A stretch of 34,819 nucleotides of DNA from Ignisphaera aggregans. Its GTDB lineage: Archaea > Thermoproteota > Thermoprotei_A > Sulfolobales > Ignisphaeraceae. The stretch covers positions 1 to 34,819 of the forward strand of contig DQTV01000015.1 of NCBI GenBank assembly GCA_015662595.1, given 5' to 3'. A program made the position numbers and the translations under genes. Below, piece after piece: positions 1 through 7,562 of the stretch (position 1 is its first letter; every line of letters begins with the position of its first letter). The notes below the pieces were generated by a model that was not told the origin of the DNA, searched no databases, and saw only the letters and a program-made list of their open reading frames with translations.

Positions 1-372
1 CACGTCATCGATATCTGGCTACCTGATTTCAAGTATGGAAATAACGAGTGTGCTAAGAGGCTTTCAGGAATCGATAACTACGTTGATGTGGTGACGCGAA
101 ATCTGAAGATAGCGATTAATCATGGGGATATGATAATAAGGCACTTAGTCCTTCCAAATCATGTCGAGTGCTGTTCCTACAAAGTCTTAGAATGGATAGC
201 ACATAATCTGCCTAGGGATAGGGTCCTGGTCAACATTATGGATCAGTACCGTCCGGAGTATAGAGCTTATGAGTATAAAGAGATTGCCCGAAGGCCTCGT
301 ATCGATGAGTTAGAGTCCGTCTATAGCTATGCAGACAGACTTGGTATTCTATGGCGCGACATTTCTCGATAG
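1..372 (+). CDS. PflX-like radical SAM protein, C-terminal fragment
   Basis: The frame is open from the first base, so the ORF-track start at 88 is only an internal GTG. About 123 residues are visible before the TAG stop. Motifs such as WLPDFKYGN, IIRHLVLPNH, VLEWIAHNLP and NIMDQYRP are characteristic of the PflX/COG1313 group of pyruvate-formate-lyase-activase-like radical SAM proteins. The CxxxCxxC cluster-binding motif would lie upstream of the window and cannot be checked. The physiological substrate of this group is not known to me. The assignment is confident at family level only. Confidence 0.85.
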   Translation, partial: HVIDIWLPDFKYGNNECAKRLSGIDNYVDVVTRNLKIAINHGDMIIRHLVLPNHVECCSYKVLEWIAHNLPRDRVLVNIMDQYRPEYRAYEYKEIARRPRIDELESVYSYADRLGILWRDISR

Positions 373-459
373 AGGTATCCGTATGGCGATCACGTAACGC
401 TAGGTATTGGGTAGCCATATGTCATGCCTATGGTTTCGAGCCAGGTCTGGGTGAAGTAT

Positions 460-467
460 ATTTATAA
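460..467 (+). promoter_or_regulatory. TATA box of the antiporter gene
   Basis: The string TATATTTATAAGC ends about 40 bases before the ATG at 507, the expected placement for an archaeal promoter. The same core, TATATTTATAAG, recurs before sufC. GAGGTGAG just before the ATG is a good ribosome binding site. Confidence 0.6.
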
Positions 468-506
468 GCATCTAGGATAGCTCCTTCACATTGGCTGAGA
501 GGTGAG

Positions 507-1676
507 ATGGATCAGCATTTTATAGCATACATCGTACTGCTTCTCGCACTTGCAAAACTACTTGAAAAGCCTGTAGAGAAGGCTAAGCTAAGTCCCATAG
601 TAGCTCACATAGTAGCAGGTCTGATACTAGGTTCGCACATACTTGGATGGGTAAAACCCCTTCCAGAACTCGAAGCAATCTCATACTTTGGCTTGCTACT
701 ACTAATGTTCTACACGGGGATGACTACAAACTTCGGTGAGTTGAAGAGGCTGAGCCTATGGATTATAGCTACGGGTCTATGTGGAGTAGTGGTCACATTC
801 GCAATGATCTTCTACGTTATGTTAGCTCTCGGATACTCACTAACTAAGTCTCTAATCATAGCGATACTCCTATCCAATACCGCCACTGAAACAGTTGCTG
901 CAGTTATTGTTAGGAGTAGAAATGAGATCGTGAGGTCGATAGCTATTGGCGCAAGCGTAGTCGATGATATAGCGGCCGTTGTGGTGCTAAGCATGGTGTC
1001 TAGTAGTTTTCTGGGTGAGAACCCGCTGTCTATAGCCTACACGCTCCCCATGTCGATAGTCGTGCTAATGTTGATAATATTGCTAAGTGAGGTCCTTGTT
1101 AGGAATCCAAGAATCTTCTATTACAGAATAGCTAGTAATCAAACAGTATTTGCCTCTGTATCCATGATACTGATGACCGGATTCGCACTTCTGGTCAAAG
1201 TACTTGGATTGAACGAACTTATAGGTGCTTATCTTGCTGGACTCCTCATAGGCCGAGGACGGGAAGGGCACGACCCACTACTCATTACCGAGACTGCGAT
1301 CGTAGACTTTCTGAATCAGTTAAAGGTGTTCTTAGAAGCTTTTGCATTACCACTATTCTTTACATATGTGGGGCTTCTCATAGCTCCGACACATGTAGAT
1401 CTCCAGCTCTTTGTAGTACTGCTGCTAACAGCTGTTGCCGGTAAAATTATCGGATGTGGTTTTGTAACATACCTAGCCACTAGAAATCGTGCTATAGCTC
1501 TAAGCGTTGGAACTGCAATGATAAGCCGAGGAATTCTAGAGACAGCGCTTCTAAAGATACTTCTGGATGCAGGGTTGATCGATAGCGTTGACTACACGTC
1601 AGTTCTACTGGTAGCCATAACGACTATAATCCTCAGCCCAATACTGCGTAAGTTGGTAGAGAGCGTAGCGGTGTAG
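507..1676 (+). CDS. CPA2-family cation/proton antiporter
   Basis: This 389-residue polytopic membrane protein has about 12 hydrophobic segments and no soluble regulatory domain, the usual architecture of the KefB/NapA-like CPA2 exchangers. The transport motif VVDD lies at about residues 151-154; a paired Asp there is typical of electrogenic Na+/H+ exchangers of the NapA type. Other family features are ATETVAAVIV before it and LNELIGAYLAGLLIG later. The ATG is preceded by GAGGTGAG. A C/D box sRNA begins 7 bases after the stop codon. The ion could be sodium or potassium; the sequence favours Na+/H+ exchange but does not prove it. Confidence 0.85.
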   Translation: MDQHFIAYIVLLLALAKLLEKPVEKAKLSPIVAHIVAGLILGSHILGWVKPLPELEAISYFGLLLLMFYTGMTTNFGELKRLSLWIIATGLCGVVVTFAMIFYVMLALGYSLTKSLIIAILLSNTATETVAAVIVRSRNEIVRSIAIGASVVDDIAAVVVLSMVSSSFLGENPLSIAYTLPMSIVVLMLIILLSEVLVRNPRIFYYRIASNQTVFASVSMILMTGFALLVKVLGLNELIGAYLAGLLIGRGREGHDPLLITETAIVDFLNQLKVFLEAFALPLFFTYVGLLIAPTHVDLQLFVVLLLTAVAGKIIGCGFVTYLATRNRAIALSVGTAMISRGILETALLKILLDAGLIDSVDYTSVLLVAITTIILSPILRKLVESVAV

Positions 1677-1683
1677 AGACTAG

Positions 1684-1732
1684 GTGATGAACCCTTCATG
1701 CACTGATAAATGATGACATGGACCGCATCTGA
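1684..1732 (+). ncRNA. C/D box sRNA (2'-O-methylation guide)
   Basis: All four boxes are present in order. C is GTGATGA (1684-1690), D' is CTGA (1703-1706), C' is ATGATGA (1710-1716) and D is CTGA (1729-1732). Both guides are exactly 12 nt (ACCCTTCATGCA and CATGGACCGCAT) and the D'-C' spacer is 3 nt, ideal archaeal geometry for L7Ae-Nop5-fibrillarin. The D' guide is complementary to UGCAUGAA, which I recall from the conserved helix 71 region of 23S rRNA; position N+5 would be the U corresponding to about E. coli 1967. It starts 7 bases after the antiporter stop, so it may be processed from that mRNA. Confidence 0.8.
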
Positions 1733-2024
1733 ACACTTTTCATAAACCCATTACACAAAGCTGCATTCTCCAAATATACTATCTAGCGGAGCAGTATTGG
1801 CTAAGAACATGGTATCGCCAGCAAACCCTCACAGTCCTTCAACGGTCTTTATTGAGGGGTAAGTAAACCGTCAACCACACTTCTCCAAGCATGTTTTGAT
1901 GCTGAAGATAGTTAAAATGTCAATAACCTAGAGTTGCAGAATGCTAAAGATAACTTTGTTAGAAGACGTGTAAGTAAGATAAGCTTTACTTCTCAACTGA
2001 TGTAGATTTAGCGGGCGCTGTTAT
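1733..2024. other. Gene-free stretch after the C/D sRNA
   Basis: I see no ORF with convincing composition, no tRNA and no clear repeat between the sRNA and the archaemetzincin start. AT-rich patches such as GTTAAAATG near 1912 could serve as promoter elements for the downstream gene, but none has clear spacing. Confidence 0.4.
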
Positions 2025-2576
2025 TTGGTCTCGTACTACCTAAAGCTTATAACTATCGGCGATGTCGGTGACGTTGTTGAGGAGGTTAAGGAAGCTGCTA
2101 AGTGTATGAACTTAAATGTCGTAAGCATGTTGAGGGCTTCAGCTCCCAGCAATGCTTTTGATAGTGTTAGACAGCAGTATCTAGCAGATAGACTGCTCGA
2201 ACATATAGCTAGACTATACCGGGAGTCTCTTAATGAAGTTCTACTGCTTGTAGCTGATGTTGACGCCTATGTACATGGATTAAACTTTGTCTTTGGAATA
2301 GCTCTTCCTTACCTTGGAGCAGCGGCTGTGTTTCTGCCTAGGCTAAGGTATTTCGCTGATCAAGATAGGTTTCGGAGGCGTATAAGAAAAGAGGTTCTTC
2401 ATGAGCTTGGACACGTCTTCGGTCTCGAACACTGTATGACACCGGGCTGTGTAATGAACTTCAGTAACAGTGTATTCGATGTTGATGCAAAGATGGATGC
2501 GTTCTGTCATAGGTGCGTTAAGATGCTTCAACGTAGTGGTGTAAAGGTAGATGTACGCTGCATCCTAAGTCTCTGA
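2025..2576 (+). CDS. amzA: Archaemetzincin, zinc metallopeptidase
   Basis: The protein has 183 residues, typical for the archaeal family. The zinc site HELGHVFGLEH is at residues 126-136, followed by C137, C142 and the pair C161/C164. This is the archaemetzincin extended motif, with a second structural zinc bound by the four cysteines. The histidines of HExxH and the third His bind the catalytic zinc, and E127 is the general base. The start is TTG at 2025; no better ATG lies nearby. It overlaps the convergent mscS gene by 12 bases. The natural substrate of archaemetzincins is unclear. Confidence 0.92.
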   Translation: MVSYYLKLITIGDVGDVVEEVKEAAKCMNLNVVSMLRASAPSNAFDSVRQQYLADRLLEHIARLYRESLNEVLLLVADVDAYVHGLNFVFGIALPYLGAAAVFLPRLRYFADQDRFRRRIRKEVLHELGHVFGLEHCMTPGCVMNFSNSVFDVDAKMDAFCHRCVKMLQRSGVKVDVRCILSL

Positions 2577-3392
2577 TGTTAGGTTTTGACAAGATTTCTC
2601 AATTTTGAGAGGTGTCCGGAACCACACATCGATTTGTGTGAATGGTATCTCTATACCGGCTTCGCTTATAGCTTTCTTCAGCTTCCATAACAAATCCATC
2701 GTAACATCGTACCATAGCTCGGTAGGCACCCATACCCTGACGGTTATGTTGACACCGCTTGAATCTAGCTTAGACACAAATACCTCCGGTGGAGGCTCTA
2801 TCAATACGTATGGATGTTGTTCGAGAACATGCTTTATCACATTATAAGCTTTTTCAGCATCCTCTCTATACGCTATCGATACCAGAAATTCTATTCTTCT
2901 AACAGGCGTCTGACTGAAATTCCTTAGAATGGAGTTGAAGACCTCGTTGTTCGGTATCCTGAGTATCGCTCCATCAAGCGACCTTATCTTCGTTGACATT
3001 AGCGATATCTCTAAAACATAGCCCTGAATTCCATTTACCTCTATTAGCTCTCCTGGATTCAGCGCCTTTTCACTAATGATGTATATGCCTGTAAACAGAT
3101 TCGATAGCAGTGGCTGAAGAGCAAAGCCGACGACTATACCCGCGAATCCTCCAGCTAGTGCAAGTGCTGTAAGATCTATACCCGCTGTACCCAGCGCTAT
3201 GAGAAGTGTTAGAGCTGTAAGGATGTAGAAACAGACTTTAGCTATGTTCTTTGCTAGGCTTTGCGGCAATACTCGTATCAAGGCCTTGAAAAGCGCCTTA
3301 CGTACGAGATACGCTAATATGAACCCTACGCATAGTATAGCTATAATGCTAAGAGCTCTAACTGTGCTGCCTAGATCTAGCGGTAAGATCAT
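2565..3392 (-). CDS. mscS: MscS-family mechanosensitive channel
   Basis: The protein has 275 residues, close to E. coli MscS. The N-terminal third is hydrophobic, with about three membrane segments. The pore-lining TM3 region is Gly/Ala rich (TALALAGGFAGIVVGFALQ) and is followed by the family signature PLLSNLFTGIYIISE, then the beta domain with VNGIQGYVLEISLMST and RIPNN. It releases solutes on membrane tension at the cytoplasmic membrane. It follows the DUF432-like gene on the same strand with a 6-base gap, so the two probably form an operon. Confidence 0.92.
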   Translation of the reverse strand: MILPLDLGSTVRALSIIAILCVGFILAYLVRKALFKALIRVLPQSLAKNIAKVCFYILTALTLLIALGTAGIDLTALALAGGFAGIVVGFALQPLLSNLFTGIYIISEKALNPGELIEVNGIQGYVLEISLMSTKIRSLDGAILRIPNNEVFNSILRNFSQTPVRRIEFLVSIAYREDAEKAYNVIKHVLEQHPYVLIEPPPEVFVSKLDSSGVNITVRVWVPTELWYDVTMDLLWKLKKAISEAGIEIPFTQIDVWFRTPLKIEKSCQNLTSET

Positions 3393-3398
3393 CGTGTA

Positions 3399-4109
3399 TT
3401 AGTACCCCCATAACATATCGGTTCTGTTGTAGATCCGCGGAGGTTTTAACTCGTGAGGATCGTCGATAGGTTTCGCGTTCTCTACAAAGGGCTGTCCATA
3501 GCTCACTATGGCGGAGGTGGAGGAGACGATGTTCATTGTGATCTCCTGGGTGTATACACGTAGATCGTTGGGGATGTAGTAAAGTCGTAGGGGTGAAGCA
3601 TCGAGAAGAATCTTATTAACGGTGGCTATACTCTTTGTATTGTTGCGTATGATGAGCTTCGCTATTGCTATACCCAACCTAGGTCTATGATCAAGGTGAT
3701 CCCGTATGTTGGCTATGCAGTATCTTGCTAGTACTCCACCACTTAATGGACCGTAGAGTATGAGCTTAGGTGTAGTGTGTAGCGGGAGTATGTCGAGAAT
3801 TGTAAAACTCGATTTATTGTAAGCGTATATAGCGGCATCTATCGGAATTTCGATGTATAGCGATACACTGTTTCCTGGAGCTACGGTAATAGGCTTCTCA
3901 AATTTGCACAGTATGTATTGAGTAAGAAATCGAGGGTAGAAAACGGGGTATATGGGGACTAACCTTAACTCTAGTGACGGATCTACCAACAGCTCCTTCA
4001 CATGCTTTCCATCGGTTATACGCCTGTATAGAGTATGGGATTCGAATTTCAGTACCTCTATGCTGTGAGGCCCTATGGAAATACTTCCCACTATCTCTAC
4101 ACCAAACAT
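3399..4109 (-). CDS. DUF432-like archaeal protein
   Basis: This 236-residue protein has no signal peptide and is mostly beta-strand in character (alternating hydrophobic residues, many I/V/Y). Features such as LYRRITDG near the start and PLSGGVLARYCIA in the middle resemble the archaeal DUF432 family, which I recall often lies beside MscS genes; this is judged by eye. It is upstream of mscS in a probable two-gene operon, so a role in channel function or osmotic response is an inference. The ATG is preceded by GAGGTTG and a TATA-like GTGTATATCT. The function is unknown. Confidence 0.7.
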   Translation of the reverse strand: MFGVEIVGSISIGPHSIEVLKFESHTLYRRITDGKHVKELLVDPSLELRLVPIYPVFYPRFLTQYILCKFEKPITVAPGNSVSLYIEIPIDAAIYAYNKSSFTILDILPLHTTPKLILYGPLSGGVLARYCIANIRDHLDHRPRLGIAIAKLIIRNNTKSIATVNKILLDASPLRLYYIPNDLRVYTQEITMNIVSSTSAIVSYGQPFVENAKPIDDPHELKPPRIYNRTDMLWGY

Positions 4110-4138
4110 TGTGTTGCAACCTCGAAAAAGATAGTGAG

Positions 4139-4146
4139 ATATACAC
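4139..4146 (-). promoter_or_regulatory. TATA box of the DUF432-mscS operon
   Basis: On the minus strand GTGTATATCT lies about 30-37 bases before the ATG at 4109. It shares the 106-base intergenic region with the divergent regulator gene, so the regulator could act on both promoters. Confidence 0.45.
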
Positions 4147-4176
4147 TGCAGGTTCTTGGCTGGGGAAGGGGTAGGT

Positions 4177-4183
4177 TTTTAAA
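4177..4183 (+). promoter_or_regulatory. TATA box of the ArsR-type regulator gene
   Basis: The string GGTTTTTAAAC lies about 33 bases before the ATG at 4216, typical archaeal spacing. Confidence 0.5.
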
Positions 4184-4215
4184 CTATTTGTAAAAAGCTG
4201 TACGAGGGGTTTAAT

Positions 4216-4614
4216 ATGGGTGTTGAGAGTGCTGGTCAAAGATGTGGAAAAGGGGTTTGGATCGAAGGCGATGTCATGTATGTCGCTGGTGAAGAGTTCA
4301 TAGAGCGCGTAGCTAGTGCTTTAGCCTCCATAACGAGGCTAAGGATTCTTGGCCTTGCTATGAAGGAGGATATGGGTATAGAGGATCTTGCAGAGAAGCT
4401 GAAGCAGAGCAAGGCGAACATCAGTACACATGTAAAGAGGCTCGAGGAGGCTAATCTTGTAAAGCCCATATATGTACCTGGTCATCGCGGTATAAAGAAG
4501 ATAGCTAAGCCGACGGTTAGGGAGATAAGGATCATACTATCGTCGTTGATGGAGGAGGTTGAGGAGCGCATACGTGAAGTGCCTATACCTCCAGAAGAGG
4601 GTGAGAAGACGTGA
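4216..4614 (+). CDS. ArsR-type winged-helix transcription regulator
   Basis: The protein has 132 residues. After a 25-residue N-terminal extension comes a winged-helix domain: SITRLRILGLAMKEDMGIED (helices 1-2), LAEKLKQSKANISTHVKRLE (helix-turn-helix) and a wing with VPGHRGIKKIAKP. This matches the ArsR/HTH_20 class. The single cysteine at residue 10 gives no obvious metal site, so the ligand is unknown. It is divergent from DUF432-mscS and upstream of the SUF genes, separated from them by a C/D sRNA. Regulation of either neighbour is possible but unproven. Confidence 0.8.
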   Translation: MGVESAGQRCGKGVWIEGDVMYVAGEEFIERVASALASITRLRILGLAMKEDMGIEDLAEKLKQSKANISTHVKRLEEANLVKPIYVPGHRGIKKIAKPTVREIRIILSSLMEEVEERIREVPIPPEEGEKT

Positions 4615-4657
4615 GCAGGTGTCTACAACGTTAAAGATTTTATTTTGGCTCGGTATC

Positions 4658-4707
4658 GTGATGAGAACTTCGGCTTACTGAGAAGTGATGATTATCACCC
4701 TCGCTGA
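4658..4707 (+). ncRNA. C/D box sRNA (2'-O-methylation guide)
   Basis: C is GTGATGA (4658-4664), D' is CTGA (4678-4681), C' is GTGATGA (4685-4691) and D is CTGA (4704-4707). The guides are 13 nt (GAACTTCGGCTTA) and 12 nt (TTATCACCCTCG), and the D'-C' spacer is 3 nt. Internal and terminal boxes are both perfect, which is rare by chance. The targets would be UAAGCCGAAGUUC and CGAGGGUGAUAA; I cannot place them on rRNA or tRNA from memory. It occupies most of the gap between the ArsR regulator and the sufC promoter. No promoter of its own is clear. Confidence 0.82.
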
Positions 4708-4780
4708 GCTCAGAATCAGGATAGACAAGTACACCAAAACTAAGATACGAGGTCGTGCGATGGTGTGTTATGGAGACTAT

Positions 4781-4789
4781 ATTTATAAG
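4781..4789 (+). promoter_or_regulatory. TATA box of the sufCB operon
   Basis: CTATATTTATAAGT lies about 31-39 bases before the sufC ATG at 4820. It is almost identical to the antiporter promoter core. Confidence 0.6.
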
Positions 4790-4819
4790 TCTTTAACGTA
4801 GGTCTTCACTAGGATCGGT

Positions 4820-5563
4820 ATGCTGAGAATTGAGAGGGTAGCAGTAGCTGTTGAGGGACGGATAGTAGTTAAGAGAGCTTCGTTGGAGCTTAGGAGAGGC
4901 GAGGTTAACTTACTACTCGGACCCAACGGTAGCGGAAAGTCTAGTCTGCTGAACGCGGTGATGGGACATCCTAAATACGTTGTTGTTGCAGGCAAGGTGC
5001 TACTAGATGGAAACGATATAACGCACCTAAACCCTGAAGCTCGTGTTAGGCTCGGTTTAGCTCTAGCTGTTCAGCACCCACCGAGGATACGGGGTGTACG
5101 TGTAGGTAAGCTTCTTGAAAAGCTGGTACTACGGCGTGTGAAAAGCGTTCAGGAGGCTATGAAGGAGGTTCAGAACATTGCTAAGCTGCTTAACATATCT
5201 CACCTTCTCGATCGTGACCTTGGAGTTGGGTTCAGCGGAGGCGAGATGAAGCGTATAGAGTTAGCGTCTCTCATGGCGTTGAGGCCTCGTATAGCGTTGA
5301 TAGATGAACCAGACTCCGGTGTCGATGTGGATAGTGTGCTGCTTATAGCTGAAGCTATCGAGGAGATGATGTCTATGGGTACTCAGAGCATTCTAATAGT
5401 AACGCATACAGGCCTAATAGCTAAGCATGTCAAGCACCATAGGGCATACGTGATGGTGGATGGCGAGATTGTGGCTGAGGGTTCTTCTGAAAGGATACTG
5501 CCCATGGTATTAGAACACGGCTTTTCTGCTGTAGTGTCCTGTGCGGTGAAGCGAGATGAGTAG
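4820..5563 (+). CDS. sufC: SufC, Fe-S cluster assembly ATPase
   Basis: The protein has 247 residues. The Walker A motif GPNGSGKSS is at 34-42, the Q-loop is at Q85, the signature FSGGEMKR is at about 138-145, and Walker B is LIDEPDSGVD, with the SufC-type DSGxD sequence after it. SufC hydrolyses ATP to drive cluster assembly on the SufB scaffold in the cytoplasm. The 8-base overlap with the next gene implies translational coupling. Only sufC and a SufB-like gene are present, the minimal SUF form common in archaea. No sufD, sufS or sufU is nearby. Confidence 0.95.
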   Translation: MLRIERVAVAVEGRIVVKRASLELRRGEVNLLLGPNGSGKSSLLNAVMGHPKYVVVAGKVLLDGNDITHLNPEARVRLGLALAVQHPPRIRGVRVGKLLEKLVLRRVKSVQEAMKEVQNIAKLLNISHLLDRDLGVGFSGGEMKRIELASLMALRPRIALIDEPDSGVDVDSVLLIAEAIEEMMSMGTQSILIVTHTGLIAKHVKHHRAYVMVDGEIVAEGSSERILPMVLEHGFSAVVSCAVKRDE

Positions 5564-6767
5564 AGATACGATATACGAGGAGCTGAAGAGGAGAGCTCTT
5601 GAAGCTCTATCTAAGCCTGCACCCTATGGCGTGGATATAGATGTAGAGCAGCTCGTCAACTATACTCCGAAGCGCAGAGTTACCATACTGAGTGAGAGGG
5701 AGCGAGTTAAGCAGGTAGGTATTGACGTTAGCAGTAAGACAAGGTCTGCATACTTTTACCAAGTAGATTCAAGGATAGAAGCTTATGGAAGCTTGGTATC
5801 GGGAGTCGAGATTCTACCCCTTGAACAGGCTATTGAAGAGCGGTGGGATGAGGTCAGGAAGTACTTCTGGAGGTTGATACCTGTCGACATGGATAAGTAC
5901 ACTGCTGTAACGTTTTTGAAGAGTTCGGGAGGCTGCTACATAAGGGTTAAAAAGAATACACGAGTTGATCTACCCATACAAACGTGTTTCCTACTGAGCG
6001 GTGGTACACAATTCGTTCACAATATTGTTGTTGTCGAGGAGGGAGCCGAAGCGACGATAGTAACAGGCTGTACAATAGCTCCTGAAGAGATGGGATTACA
6101 TATCGGCATAACCGAGATATACCTAGAGCGAAAAGCTAAGCTAGTAGACGTCATGATACATTCTTGGAACAGAGTTACCCATGTGAGACCCCGAACGGCG
6201 GTGGTATTAGATGATGATGCTGTGTATGCAAGTTACTACATCAATATGAGCGTCACCAAGAGTTTGCAAAGCCTTCCCAAAGTATATGCACGTGGGGTGA
6301 ACTCCCGGGTTTACTCTGCAACGATAATTCTAGGGCTTGGAGAGTCAGTACACGATATCGGCTCGATTGCTGAGCTTTCTGGCGAACATAGTCGGGCTGA
6401 GCTTGTTAGCAAAGTAGTTGCTCGGGACAGATCGAAGATAACCACTAGATTACGCATATCTAGTTTAGCGCCTAAGACCAGTGGGTATGTTGAATGTCGT
6501 GGACTTCTGCTATCGGAAACCTCCTCCATCACTACAATACCTGAGCTAGAAGCAAGCCATAGTGATGCAGAACTGTTTCACGAAGCTTCCATAGGTAAGC
6601 TAAGAGACGACGAGATCGAGTATCTGATGATCAAGGGGTTTAGTTACGAGGAAGCCATATCCATGCTTATAAGGGGGTTTGTAGACATAGAGCTGAAGTA
6701 TTTACCTCCACAGGTTGAGAAAGCACTTCAAAGCGTATTAGATGTTTTAGCGAAGAAAAGTGTATGA
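5556..6767 (+). CDS. sufB: SufB-like Fe-S cluster scaffold protein (SufBD family)
   Basis: The 403-residue protein has the SufB/SufD beta-helix core in its second half, with repeats running through ATIVTGCTIAPEE, YINMSVTKSLQ and YVECRGLLLSETS. It ends with the SufC-binding helix region FSYEEAISMLIRGFVD, diagnostic of the family. The ATG overlaps the end of sufC. With SufC it would form the scaffold on which Fe-S clusters are built. The protein is shorter than bacterial SufB, as expected for the archaeal single SufBD paralogue, so it may combine the SufB and SufD roles (inference). Confidence 0.92.
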   Translation: MSRDTIYEELKRRALEALSKPAPYGVDIDVEQLVNYTPKRRVTILSERERVKQVGIDVSSKTRSAYFYQVDSRIEAYGSLVSGVEILPLEQAIEERWDEVRKYFWRLIPVDMDKYTAVTFLKSSGGCYIRVKKNTRVDLPIQTCFLLSGGTQFVHNIVVVEEGAEATIVTGCTIAPEEMGLHIGITEIYLERKAKLVDVMIHSWNRVTHVRPRTAVVLDDDAVYASYYINMSVTKSLQSLPKVYARGVNSRVYSATIILGLGESVHDIGSIAELSGEHSRAELVSKVVARDRSKITTRLRISSLAPKTSGYVECRGLLLSETSSITTIPELEASHSDAELFHEASIGKLRDDEIEYLMIKGFSYEEAISMLIRGFVDIELKYLPPQVEKALQSVLDVLAKKSV

Positions 6768-6781
6768 TAGGTCTCGATTGG

Positions 6782-7249
6782 CTAAGTTCTGAGCACACAC
6801 TTTCTAGCTATTTCAGGAGTTATAACGAATTGTAGTACAGCTTTACCCTCTTCGATGCGCTCAAGCTCTATACCAGCGATAGCGCCAGCCTTCAACTTAA
6901 TGTTGCCTCCCCCAATAAGGTTGCTCAACAACCTTTCAATGCTTGGCGCATGACCTACGAGAACAGCGTTATCGGTTAGAGGTACGCGCTTTAGACTATC
7001 TAAGCTGAGTAGCTGGGGGTGAAGCTCCTCAACAACTCTAAGCTCTACACTCCATACCCGAGATACTACCTCGCCTGTCTCAACAGCACGACGGATAGGA
7101 GAGGTAAATACTACGGATGGCTTATACGGCATCAATCGAGCTACAAGCTCAACGTCTTGCCGTCCCTCATCAGTTAGTCTACGCTCCTCATCGCTCTGAC
7201 CTGGTTTCCTCTCCTCAGCTTTACCATGCCTCATAATGTACAGGAACAC
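6782..7249 (-). CDS. SixA-like histidine phosphatase
   Basis: The fold is the histidine phosphatase (phosphoglycerate mutase) superfamily. The catalytic RHG is at residues 7-9 (LYIMRHGKAEE), then SPIRRAVETGEVV, an acidic EELHP segment and a second catalytic His in LVGHAPSIERLL. I chose GTG at 7249 over the ORF-track start at 7369 because GAGGTG lies 7 bases before it and the family begins just before RHG. This gives about 155 residues, close to SixA. It would dephosphorylate phosphohistidine or a small phosphoester; the substrate is unknown. It is convergent with sufB. Confidence 0.88.
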   Translation of the reverse strand: MFLYIMRHGKAEERKPGQSDEERRLTDEGRQDVELVARLMPYKPSVVFTSPIRRAVETGEVVSRVWSVELRVVEELHPQLLSLDSLKRVPLTDNAVLVGHAPSIERLLSNLIGGGNIKLKAGAIAGIELERIEEGKAVLQFVITPEIARKCVLRT

Positions 7250-7562
7250 ACATGGACACCTCAGAGACTTTAATTGGTTGAGCTCTCCGTGCTTGATAAT
7301 AATCGCAGAAATAAATACTGTTACAACATCGCCAACTAGATGCGTGCACGCCATACAAGCTATTAGCATAGCTGCTATGTCATATGCTAAGGAATTTCTA
7401 TGCGGTATGCGCTGAAGGTGGCCAGGGAACTTTCTTGAAACAGCATTTCATCGGCGTGGGGAGGCCTGTCATCACCAACGCTTCAGGCTGGGACTAATCT
7501 CCTCATCAGCTCGCAGTGCACCGTACTCATGTATAGAGACTCGGTGACCCAAGCTTATTAGG
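7250..7562. other. Gap between sixA-like and transglutaminase genes
   Basis: The stretch holds the 40-codon upstream extension of the sixA-like ORF, which I judge untranslated, and a candidate minus-strand C/D box RNA at 7451-7509. I see no further ORF of coding character. Confidence 0.4.
7451..7509 (-). ncRNA. Candidate C/D box sRNA with weak terminal boxes
   Basis: On the minus strand the order is CTGATGA (7503-7509, C box with a pyrimidine at position 1), a 16-nt guide, a perfect D' CTGA (7483-7486), a 7-nt spacer, a perfect C' GTGATGA (7469-7475), a 14-nt guide, and CCGA (7451-7454) in place of a D box. The internal boxes are ideal and the terminal ones are off consensus, so it may be a diverged or decayed guide RNA. 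It lies downstream of the transglutaminase gene on the same strand. Confidence 0.35.

Noticed and set aside
7250-7369. 40-codon N-terminal extension of the SixA-like ORF
   Set aside because: The extension has no family similarity, and a GTG with a well-placed ribosome binding site lies just before the RHG motif.
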